A model generated the notes under the pieces. It did no database searches. It was not told where the DNA came from and saw only the letters and a list, made by a program, of their open reading frames with translations. Position numbers and translations under genes: made by a program. This document shows, one piece after another, positions 42,229 to 49,997 of a DNA stretch of 64,000 bases; the stretch's first letter is position 1; the number at the start of each line of letters is the position of its first letter. Source of the stretch: Bradyrhizobium diazoefficiens (GTDB lineage Bacteria > Pseudomonadota > Alphaproteobacteria > Rhizobiales > Xanthobacteraceae); NCBI RefSeq assembly GCF_018129965.1, contig NZ_JAFCKW010000026.1:23146-87145 (forward strand). The letters run 5' to 3'.

Positions 42229-42981
42229 TCAGCGCAGGCCGCCGGTGACGTGAAGCGTCTCGCCGGTGACGTAGGAGGCTTCGTCCGACGCAAAGAAGGC
42301 CACCGCGGCGGCGATCTCCTCGACCTTGCCGATGCGGCCGAGCGGGGTGGTGGATTCGATCCAGGTCCGCATGTCGCCTTCGTGCAGGCCGGCCGAGACG
42401 ACGCCTTCGGTGGCGATCATGCCCGGATTGACCGAATTGACGCGGATCTTGCGCGGCGCCAGCTCCTTGGCCAGCACGGCGGAGATCGCATCGACCGAGG
42501 CTTTCGTCGCGGTGTAGACCGCGCTGTTGGCCGGCGCGATGGTCGACACGCCCGAGCTGATGTTGATGATGCTGCCGCCGTTGGGGTTAAAGTGCTTCGA
42601 GGCCTCGCTAGAAACCAGCAGCAGGCCGAGCACGTTGAGGTCGAACTGCCGGTGGAAATGCTCCGGCGTGATCTCCTCGAGCGGCGCGAACTCGTAGATG
42701 CCCGCATTGTTGACGAGGATGTCGATGGCGCCGAGCGCCTTCACACTCTCCGCGACCACGCGTGTCACGTCCTTGGGTACGGCGAGGTTGCCCTGAACCG
42801 CGACGGCCTTGCCACCCTTTTCGACGATGTTTGCGACCACGCGGTCGGCGCCCTGCTTGCTGGCGCTGTAATTGACGGCGACGGCGGCACCCTCGGCCGC
42901 AAGCCGGGCGGCGATTTCGGCGCCGATGCCTTTGGACGCTCCGGTCACGAGCGCAACTTTACCTTCGAGTTTCCTGGTCAT
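42229..42981 (-). CDS. SDR-family oxidoreductase
   Basis: A 250-residue classical SDR with NAD(P) motif TGASKGIGAEIA (13-24), NNAGIYEF at about 88, the catalytic Ser in IINISSGVS and YTATK. The C-terminus GETLHVTGGLR is typical for FabG-like reductases. The Ser-Ala-Ser-Lys at the second strand (NYSASKQGAD) suggests NADPH preference. The start is the ATG at 42981. It is divergent from an ArsR regulator, over a double symmetrical site, so it is probably the regulated gene. Confidence 0.9.
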   Translation of the reverse strand: MTRKLEGKVALVTGASKGIGAEIAARLAAEGAAVAVNYSASKQGADRVVANIVEKGGKAVAVQGNLAVPKDVTRVVAESVKALGAIDILVNNAGIYEFAPLEEITPEHFHRQFDLNVLGLLLVSSEASKHFNPNGGSIINISSGVSTIAPANSAVYTATKASVDAISAVLAKELAPRKIRVNSVNPGMIATEGVVSAGLHEGDMRTWIESTTPLGRIGKVEEIAAAVAFFASDEASYVTGETLHVTGGLR

Positions 42982-43022
42982 CGCATCTCTCCATGGGTCG
43001 GCAGGGCCGCCAATATTCAATA

Positions 43023-43055
43023 GTTCAGAAATAATGAACCATTGAACGAGTTCAA
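43023..43055. promoter_or_regulatory. Double operator for the ArsR-type regulator
   Basis: Two adjacent dyads with the same half-site: GTTCA-N7-TGAAC (43023-43039) and TTGAAC-GA-GTTCAA (43042-43055). They lie between the divergent SDR and ArsR genes. Confidence 0.6.
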
Positions 43056-43076
43056 GGGAGGTGCTATATTTTCGGT

Positions 43077-43388
43077 ATGGTTCAGTTCGTTCACCCAGCG
43101 CGGGACGAGATCACACTGGCCGGGGTGCTCGCAGCCCTCGCGGATCCGATGCGGCGGCGCATCGTCAGGAGCCTCGTCACGGAAAACGGCTGCATGTCGT
43201 GCACCGAGGCGGCGCCCTGCCCGGACATGGCGAAATCGACCCTGTCGAACCATTTCCGCATCCTGCGCGAGGCCGGCCTGATCCGGACATCGAAGCAGGG
43301 CGTCCAGCACCGCAATGTTGTGCGCGAGGACGACATCAACGCGCGATTCCCGAAGCTGCTGAAGATGATCTTGAGCTATCCGGAGTGA
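43077..43388 (+). CDS. ArsR-family HTH regulator
   Basis: A 103-residue winged-HTH protein. ALADPMRRRIVRSLVTENGC opens the domain and KSTLSNHFRILREAGLIRTS is the recognition helix. Two cysteines (CMSCTEAAPC) lie between the two helices, near but not identical to the metal site of ArsR proteins, so redox or metal sensing is possible. It should repress itself and the divergent SDR gene. The ATG at 43077 has GGGAGG about 15 nt upstream, a rather long spacing. Confidence 0.88.
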   Translation: MVQFVHPARDEITLAGVLAALADPMRRRIVRSLVTENGCMSCTEAAPCPDMAKSTLSNHFRILREAGLIRTSKQGVQHRNVVREDDINARFPKLLKMILSYPE

Positions 43389-43461
43389 GCGAATTCGCTC
43401 ACGAGCAGCGGATTTACGAGAGGGGATCGCTGACGTGTTCACTCGAAACCACGAGCAAACA

Positions 43462-43490
43462 AAAATGGCCCGCGCGATGCGGGCCATTTT
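43462..43490 (+). terminator. Terminator-like hairpin after the ArsR gene
   Basis: A perfect 12-bp stem AAAATGGCCCGC/GCGGGCCATTTT with a GCGAT loop. The T-run is inside the stem end, so it could work in both directions. It is nearly identical to the hairpin at 41277. Confidence 0.7.
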
Positions 43491-43517
43491 CGTATCGGAT
43501 CCGGTGAAATCCAGATT

Positions 43518-43562
43518 TGGTTGCGGGGACAGGATTTGAACCTGTGACCTTCAGGTTATGAG
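43518..43562 (-). other. tRNA-Met(CAT) 3' fragment, island attachment site
   Basis: Read on the minus strand this is anticodon loop CTCATAA, the 3' half of the anticodon stem, a complete T-arm (ACAGG-TTCAAAT-CCTGT), acceptor 3' strand CCCCGCA, discriminator A and encoded CCA. The sequence upstream (right side) cannot form the anticodon 5' stem, D-arm or acceptor 5' strand, so the gene is not functional here. Integrases that target tRNA 3' ends leave exactly this type of fragment at the distal end of an island. The chromosome continues to the left and accessory DNA to the right. Confidence 0.85.
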
Positions 43563-43705
43563 TCAGAAGGACAATAATGCATATACACTATAACTAGTTG
43601 ATATCTATTATATATTATCTAAACAATTTCCAATGCAAAAGAAGTGCACTAGATAATGCCCTAAAAAAAATGGGGTTTTAAGCTGGAATCGGCGCAAAGT
43701 GCCCT

Positions 43706-43739
43706 AAAGAGCCTGATCCACGACATCAGCGGTCTCTTT
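43706..43739. terminator. Hairpin after the exoprotein gene
   Basis: AAAGAG (43706-43711) pairs with CTCTTT (43734-43739), with an inner TGAT/ATCA pair. It begins 9 bases past the exoprotein stop. The T-tract is on the plus-strand side, so it suits transcripts from the left better. Confidence 0.35.
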
Positions 43740-43747
43740 TGCCAAGG

Positions 43748-46700
43748 CTACAAATGCCAATCGTGGGCAGGGGCCAGATGCGTGCTGACAAGGTCCTGGT
43801 GATGATCAGGCAGCGGGCCGGAAGAAAGATCCAGTCCGGCGTAGGCCGAATGATGATCAACCAAGGTGGCAGCATATTGCGAGAACAGCTCCATTGAATG
43901 GGCCGTGGGATCGACGACCGGTGGGCTGGCTGGCATCGACGAGAACTGAAACTGCTCTGTCGCATGATTGACGAAAGCCGTCGAAGCAACGGTCGTAAGC
44001 TGGCTAGGTTCAAGCAGCAGCTGGGGTTGTTGTGCCCACGGTGTCGCCGCGTGATTCGCCGTAAGAAGGTCGGCGTGATGCGCAAAGTCGAACTTCTGCT
44101 CTTGCCCATGTGAAGCTGACGAGACCACGGTCGAGTTGCCCGCGATCTGCGCCCAGGCTTTGGCGAAAGCCTGCTGTGTCGCATCTTCGTTGGTTGAGAC
44201 CAGGGGTGGGTCGATGAGCACTGTGCCGCCTGAGCCGTCGGGCCGGACCGTGAGGCTTCCGAGATTCTGGACCGATTGCAGGTTGATGGTGTCGACCAGC
44301 GATCCGTGGTCGTAGACCTTGATCTGCGCGGCATAACCACCGGAGTTCTGGACAAAGTTTGCCGTCATCGACGTATCGAACGCAAGACTGGTGAGATCGA
44401 CACGTACATTCGCACCATTATAGCTCGCGATCGTCGTACCATTTTGGGCATTAACGACTGTGTCGGTGATGACCGTATTGCCGGTGCCCGAGATTGTGTA
44501 GCTATCGCCAGCCACGACATGGATGGTGTCGCCATTGCCATGCAGAGAAGCGTTCGTGGTGTTCGCGCCAAGATAAAGCGTCGAGCTTGACGCGGTGATC
44601 GCATCAGCATTGCCGGTGAACATCAGATTGCTGCCATTGACTGCATTCACCGTGTCGTTGCTTCCCATCAGCGAAACAGGACCGCCTGCACCGAAGCTGA
44701 CCGTGTCGGATGAGCCGTTGACGACATCGCCGACGCCATGGACGGTGAAGTTGGTATTGGCTGCGGCGTTGACGATGTTATCGTCACCAGCCACGGTCGT
44801 CCCTATGCTGGCACCAGTACCAAGAGTGACGGTCGAGTTCGAAAGCACAGCTGTGCTGTTGACGCCGTTGAAGGTAACGTTGAGTCCGGTGCCGCCGTTG
44901 GTCTCTCCATTGCTCTGAACCCAGTTGAGCTGGCCATTCAGTGTCATGCTGATATTTTTGCCGACCGATATCAGATTATTTGAACCGTTGATAATTTCGC
45001 CCAAGCTGTTGTCGGTCAGACTGATCTGGGTGGCATTGGAAAGATTGATCGTGTCATTCGTGCCACTCGCGGTCAGGCTTAGGCCAGAGCCGCCATTGAT
45101 AATATCGCTATTGCCCGTGACAGTCTCACTGGTGTCGCCTGCGCCGAAGGTTACGGTGTCCGACGAGCCGTTGACCGCATTGCCATTGCCGTCGATCGTA
45201 AAGCTGGCATTGGCAGCGGCATTAAAGATGTTGTTGTTGCCGTTGAATACGTCGGCAGCGCTGCCGCTGTCGAGGATCGCCGTGCCGTTTGAGATGCTGT
45301 AGGTGTTGTTGATGCAGCCGGCCCCGTTGTGGACCGTGTCGTTTATCCCCACCGTGTTGATGGTATTGTAAGAACCAACGATTACCCAGCTTAACCCATT
45401 GCCACCACCGGCATCGCCGTTGAAGCCGATCGTGTCATGCGCGCCATTGAAGGCGAAGCTGACGCCTGTGCCGGTCAGGATCGTCTCGTACGAACCGAAC
45501 ACGGTCGCATTGCTGCTGCCTTGCAGGAAGTTGATCGGCGCCGAGTTGTTGGAAATATAGGCCGTGTCATTCGCGCCGCTGATGGTCAGGCTGAGGCCGG
45601 AGCCACCGTTAATCGTGTCATTGTTGCCCGTGACGGTCGCGCTGGTGTCGCCCGCGCCGAAAGTCACAGTGTCCGACGAGCCGTTGACCGCATTGCCGTT
45701 ACCATTAATCGTGAAGCTGGCGTTGGCGGCCGCGTTAAAAATGTTGTTGTTGCCGTTAAACACGTCGGCCGCACTGCCGCTGTCAAGAATCGCCGTGCCG
45801 TTCGACATGCTGTAGGTATTGTTGGTGCAACCAGCTCCGTTGTGGACGGTGTCGTTTATCCCTGCCGTGTTGATGGCATTATAGGAGCCGACAATCACCC
45901 AGCTCACCCCATTGCCGCCACCGGCATCGCCATTAAAGCCGATTGTGTCATGCGCGCCGTTGAAGGCAAGGCTAACGCCGGTTCCGGTCAGGATCGTCTC
46001 GTAAGAGCCGAACATGCTCGCGTTGCTGGTGCTTTGCCCGAAATTGACAGTACCGGAGGAGGCGTTGACGACGTCGCCATTGCCATGGACCGTGAAGTTA
46101 GTATTAGCGGCAGCATTGACGGTGTCATTATCGCCAGCCACGGTCGTTCCTATCGTAGCGCCCGAGCCGATGGTTACGGTCGAGTTCGAAAGCACAGCCG
46201 TGCTGTTAACGCCGTTGAAGGTAACGTTCAGCCCTGTACCCCCATTGGCCTCTCCATTGCTCTGAATCCAATTAAGCTCGCCGTTCAGCGTCATGCCAAT
46301 ATTCGTGCCAACCAAAACCAGGTTCCTGGAACCATTGATAGTCTCGCCCAAGCTGCCGTCAGTCAGACTGATCTGGGTGGCGCTGGTGAGATTGATCGTG
46401 TCATTCGCGCCGCTCGCCGTCAGACTGAGGCCTGAGCTGCCACTTATCGTGTCATTGTTCCCTGTGACCGAAGCTGTCGTGTCACCTGCGCCGAAGGTCA
46501 CGGCGCTGTCCGATGTCGTGACAGCATTGTTGTTGCCGTTGACCGTGAAGCTAGCAAAGGCGTTGGCGAATATACCGTCATTCGAGCCATTGATAGTGAT
46601 GGCGGCCGTGTTCGACGCCAGATTGATCGTCGAACTTGAAAGATTGACGGTATCGTTGGTACCAAGGATTGAAAGCCCAATTCCCGTGCTACCAATCGCC

Positions 46701-49700
46701 GAGTTGCCGTTGCCCGACAATATCTCAGCCGTGGTGCCTGTCTTGAAATATACCTCCGTCGAGGTCGCGTAGATCGTGTCGCTATTGCCGTCGATCACGA
46801 ACTTGGCGCTGATACTGTTGATTGTATTGTTGCTGCCAGTGACCGTCGTGCCTTGCACGCCAGGGCTGAATGAAATGGTCGAGCCCGACAGTATGACTGT
46901 ATTGTCAACGCCGTTGACGGCAACGTTTAGCCCATTTCCTCCATAAGAATCGCCGTCCCAGGCAATGGTGTTGCCGTTGCCGTTCACAGTCATGCTAACG
47001 CCGGTCCCGCCCAAAATCAGACTGTTCGTGCTGTTTGCCGTGTCGTTGCTGCTGCCATGGACGATGTCGACGGATGTCGCATTGGTGACATTGGCCGTAT
47101 CGTTCGACCCGTTGATCACATTATGAGCGCCGGTTATTGATCCAATATTGTTGCCAATGACCGTATTATTATCTCCCGTTAGCGTTTCGCCGGTGACGCC
47201 TGCGCGATATACAATGGTGTCCGATGTCGCGTTGATTGAATCGTTGCTGCCCGTCACAACAACCATGCCGTTGGCAGGTGCGTTGTAATTTGTGAAGGCA
47301 CTCGCGACCTGTGATCCGCCACCGAGCTGCGTCACGCCGCCCATGTTCGCCGCCGTGAAGGGCGTAACCTTGTCGAGGCCTAGCGCCTGGGCCCGGGCAT
47401 ATTCCCACTGCCAGGTCTGGTATTGCTGCGCTGTGCCTTCCGCCAGCGCGATATCGAACGCGACAGGATCGGCGAGATAGAGGCTGTAATCCCGCGCCGC
47501 GTTCAGGTCGTTGGCCAAATCCGTCACGTTGTTGGCGGGGCTAACGGCCATCATGTAGTTCATGTATGGGTTGCCGCCAGTAATGTAGGTGTTGCGCAGC
47601 AATGCCAGAACTTCGTCACTGACGGCAGTATTGGCGTCGCTGTAATAGGTGTAAGGATTACCCGGTTGGAAATCGATAAACTGGCTGCCCGTGTAACCGA
47701 TGCTCCAGGCGCCATGCATAATCGCATTACCGCCGATCGAGGACAGAAACGAGTTCGCTATCTGCGTCGCGTCGGTCGCCAGATTGATGGAAGGCTGCGG
47801 ACTTCCGTTGTTGTCGACCGTGGTGTTGACGATGGTGTAGGCGTTGTTGGACAAGCCAACATTGCTCTCCGCAAACGGCAGACCGCGATATCCGTCACCG
47901 AACAGGCTACCGAAAATAGACCCTACAAAGTCGCCAAGGAATCCCCCTATGGGTCCACCAAAGTAAATACCTATCGCCGCGCCGATAGCGCCGCCAATCT
48001 CGGACCCCAAGCCCCCGCCATTGGGAAGGATCGCATTCGCAAGCTCCGAACCAGCCAAAGCAAAACCTGCCGTCTCAAACCCGCCGACAAACTCGGAGGC
48101 GAACGTTTCCGCTGTAAATGTGCCTTCGGCTATCGAGGCTCCAAAGGTTGTGCTGACGTCGGCTGCGCTGACGCCCAGAACATCGGCGGCAACAAACGCA
48201 GCAAGTTGGTTCGTTACGATCTGACCAATCGCGCCGCCGACTAGCGATCCAAGCTCGCTCGGAATCCCGAGGGAGCTGAATAACGCGACCCCTTCGTTTG
48301 CGCCAAGAATGCCGCCTGTCATGCTCGTCAGGCTGCCGACAAAATTCTCAGCGAAGGATGTTGTCGTGACGTTTGCACCATTGGTGTCAGCGACGATGGA
48401 GTCGATACTCGCTTTGGACAGCGCCTGCGCCACGAGTGAGGCAGGCATATCGTTCTTGAAAAGAAACTGCGCGATCACCTGGCCAGCTATGGCGTTGGCA
48501 ACAACATCCGAAAACGCATTGGCCGCAAGCGTCGGAGAGATCGACTGGCCGACAAGGCTATGCGCAGGAGTGTTGTCGTAGTTAAAGGTCCCTTGCCATG
48601 CGCCTGAGGTCCGATCGTAGAACGCTTTAACAATCGAGCCATCGGCATTGATAACGTCATGTTCGACAAGAACGCCATTGTCAGGGTTGTAGACATCCGC
48701 AGTAGCGCCACCGCCAGGAGTCGCTTGGCTGATGGAAACCATTTGCCCAGCCTGATTGGTCGTCAGCGCCGTCCCGCCACCTGTGGCGATCAGCGTGCCA
48801 TTCGGACCTTGAATGAAAGTAACCTGCCCGCCAGTGCTCCCGGCACCAAACCCTACCGGACTTCCGTCAACATTGGTCGTAATCCCACTGTCGCTTAGGT
48901 CGAACGTCAGCGGGCTGCCCGAAGTCGTCGTCAGCTCAACATGTACAACGCCATCTACACTGACAGTTACGTCGGGCGTGGTTCCTGCTGCGAAACTGAT
49001 AAGCTGGTTGTTCGCCACCACCGAACCCGTTCCGGAGGGATCAGTGATCGTGCAAACGGGGCCAGTCGCATTCACGAAATACTGGAGCGCCACAGAGCTG
49101 TTGTGAGACGGATCGTAGAATGTGAGCCCATCCGCGGTTTGTTGAACATCGATGGAAGACCCGCTGGTTTCGGCTGCATTCGCTTGTTGAAGACCGATAA
49201 CAGCTTCGATCGAATGAGCCTGGTAGAAGTCAGCAACCAAGCCAGCGACACCCGACAGAATGGCAAATGGGCTTGGCTCCGTGCTTAACCCTTCACCCGT
49301 TACCAAATCCAGCGCGTCTTTTTCACGATCAGGAAAGGTACTTTCAAGCGTTTGGGGACTAGCACTGAGATATGTGCCTCCAACACCAGTCGGAGAACTG
49401 AAAAATCCTGTTACGGGATCACCGTCGACATTGGTTTCTGAAAATGTGTTGTTGACCTGATATTGCGCCACTGCCGATGGTAATGACGTGGAGTTCAAGT
49501 CCATAGATTCCAAAGAGCCGGACGCGATCGGAAAGGAGTTTTGACCGTAACCATCCAGGCCCTTCTGAAGCGCGAAGGTCTGGGCCATGCCGCCGCCAAG
49601 ACCGTCGCCATTGGCAAAGACGGAATAACCTGCGTACTTGTCGTTAATGCTCGCAAGTTGACTGATTGCGGCCGACTGTATGCCGTTCCAAAGTGATGCT

Positions 49701-49966
49701 CCCGCATCAAGGGCATTGCTCAAATAGGGTCCGAGAACTGTCTGAGCGCTTGAGAAAGTAACTACGACCTGCTGGGTACTATTGTTGACATAGACGACAA
49801 AAAGAGAGTCGCCAGCAGACCTGGAGAGGGTAGTATCGGCTGTCCACCCTGCGGGCAAGGTAGAGTCCATTGGAACGGCAACGCCATTGGTGCCAAAAGC
49901 CTGACTTTGGTCTGTCGCCTGCGAAAGCAGCGCGGCGATCTGGCTGTTCAATGGATTCGTGCTCAT
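43748..49966 (-). CDS. Giant repeat exoprotein with lipase-like N-terminus
   Basis: A 2072-residue protein. Residues 1-260 resemble an alpha/beta-hydrolase (lipase class 3-like) domain, but the expected G-x-S-x-G elbow reads GDGLGGG (120-126), so the nucleophile Ser is missing. A Gly/Ala-rich, glycine-zipper-like helical region follows at about 590-720 (e.g. GGAIGAAIGIYFGGPIGGFL). From about 930 to 1900 there are dozens of short beta-repeats of the type NGNNNxV and GSxDTVxF, as in large beta-helix/beta-roll adhesins. The C-terminus (from about 1930) contains TVRPDGSGGTVLID, similar to type I-secreted proteins. No classical signal peptide, no RTX nonapeptides, no T1SS genes nearby. It is likely exported and involved in surface attachment. 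Confidence 0.8.
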   Translation of the reverse strand: MSTNPLNSQIAALLSQATDQSQAFGTNGVAVPMDSTLPAGWTADTTLSRSAGDSLFVVYVNNSTQQVVVTFSSAQTVLGPYLSNALDAGASLWNGIQSAAISQLASINDKYAGYSVFANGDGLGGGMAQTFALQKGLDGYGQNSFPIASGSLESMDLNSTSLPSAVAQYQVNNTFSETNVDGDPVTGFFSSPTGVGGTYLSASPQTLESTFPDREKDALDLVTGEGLSTEPSPFAILSGVAGLVADFYQAHSIEAVIGLQQANAAETSGSSIDVQQTADGLTFYDPSHNSSVALQYFVNATGPVCTITDPSGTGSVVANNQLISFAAGTTPDVTVSVDGVVHVELTTTSGSPLTFDLSDSGITTNVDGSPVGFGAGSTGGQVTFIQGPNGTLIATGGGTALTTNQAGQMVSISQATPGGGATADVYNPDNGVLVEHDVINADGSIVKAFYDRTSGAWQGTFNYDNTPAHSLVGQSISPTLAANAFSDVVANAIAGQVIAQFLFKNDMPASLVAQALSKASIDSIVADTNGANVTTTSFAENFVGSLTSMTGGILGANEGVALFSSLGIPSELGSLVGGAIGQIVTNQLAAFVAADVLGVSAADVSTTFGASIAEGTFTAETFASEFVGGFETAGFALAGSELANAILPNGGGLGSEIGGAIGAAIGIYFGGPIGGFLGDFVGSIFGSLFGDGYRGLPFAESNVGLSNNAYTIVNTTVDNNGSPQPSINLATDATQIANSFLSSIGGNAIMHGAWSIGYTGSQFIDFQPGNPYTYYSDANTAVSDEVLALLRNTYITGGNPYMNYMMAVSPANNVTDLANDLNAARDYSLYLADPVAFDIALAEGTAQQYQTWQWEYARAQALGLDKVTPFTAANMGGVTQLGGGSQVASAFTNYNAPANGMVVVTGSNDSINATSDTIVYRAGVTGETLTGDNNTVIGNNIGSITGAHNVINGSNDTANVTNATSVDIVHGSSNDTANSTNSLILGGTGVSMTVNGNGNTIAWDGDSYGGNGLNVAVNGVDNTVILSGSTISFSPGVQGTTVTGSNNTINSISAKFVIDGNSDTIYATSTEVYFKTGTTAEILSGNGNSAIGSTGIGLSILGTNDTVNLSSSTINLASNTAAITINGSNDGIFANAFASFTVNGNNNAVTTSDSAVTFGAGDTTASVTGNNDTISGSSGLSLTASGANDTINLTSATQISLTDGSLGETINGSRNLVLVGTNIGMTLNGELNWIQSNGEANGGTGLNVTFNGVNSTAVLSNSTVTIGSGATIGTTVAGDNDTVNAAANTNFTVHGNGDVVNASSGTVNFGQSTSNASMFGSYETILTGTGVSLAFNGAHDTIGFNGDAGGGNGVSWVIVGSYNAINTAGINDTVHNGAGCTNNTYSMSNGTAILDSGSAADVFNGNNNIFNAAANASFTINGNGNAVNGSSDTVTFGAGDTSATVTGNNDTINGGSGLSLTISGANDTAYISNNSAPINFLQGSSNATVFGSYETILTGTGVSFAFNGAHDTIGFNGDAGGGNGLSWVIVGSYNTINTVGINDTVHNGAGCINNTYSISNGTAILDSGSAADVFNGNNNIFNAAANASFTIDGNGNAVNGSSDTVTFGAGDTSETVTGNSDIINGGSGLSLTASGTNDTINLSNATQISLTDNSLGEIINGSNNLISVGKNISMTLNGQLNWVQSNGETNGGTGLNVTFNGVNSTAVLSNSTVTLGTGASIGTTVAGDDNIVNAAANTNFTVHGVGDVVNGSSDTVSFGAGGPVSLMGSNDTVNAVNGSNLMFTGNADAITASSSTLYLGANTTNASLHGNGDTIHVVAGDSYTISGTGNTVITDTVVNAQNGTTIASYNGANVRVDLTSLAFDTSMTANFVQNSGGYAAQIKVYDHGSLVDTINLQSVQNLGSLTVRPDGSGGTVLIDPPLVSTNEDATQQAFAKAWAQIAGNSTVVSSASHGQEQKFDFAHHADLLTANHAATPWAQQPQLLLEPSQLTTVASTAFVNHATEQFQFSSMPASPPVVDPTAHSMELFSQYAATLVDHHSAYAGLDLSSGPLPDHHQDLVSTHLAPAHDWHL
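45060..46058. repeat. Internal 513-bp tandem duplication in the exoprotein gene
   Basis: Two adjacent copies (about 45060-45545 and 45573-46058) are offset by 513 bp, exactly 171 codons. They encode near-identical stretches including GSYETILTGTGVS and AADVFNGNNNIFNAAANASF. A further related pair lies about 1.35 kb apart (starting near 44915 and 46262). Confidence 0.75.
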
Positions 49967-49997
49967 CTTGTCGTTCCCCCAATAAGTTGCTTGTCAG

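Noticed and set aside
43518..43562. Functional tRNA-Met gene
   Set aside because: The 5' half is missing and the neighbouring bases cannot complete the acceptor, D or anticodon stems.
44200..47200. Regular repeated DNA that could suggest a CRISPR or minisatellite
   Set aside because: The repeats are in frame, vary in length and encode Asn/Gly/Asp beta-repeats; there are no constant repeats with unique spacers.
45437..48244. Plus-strand open frames opposite the exoprotein gene
   Set aside because: They are Val/Pro/Ala-rich reflections of the minus-strand repeat codons and lack starts with ribosome sites.
43748..49966. RTX toxin
   Set aside because: No GGxGxDxUx nonapeptide arrays and no RTX acyltransferase or transporter genes next to it.
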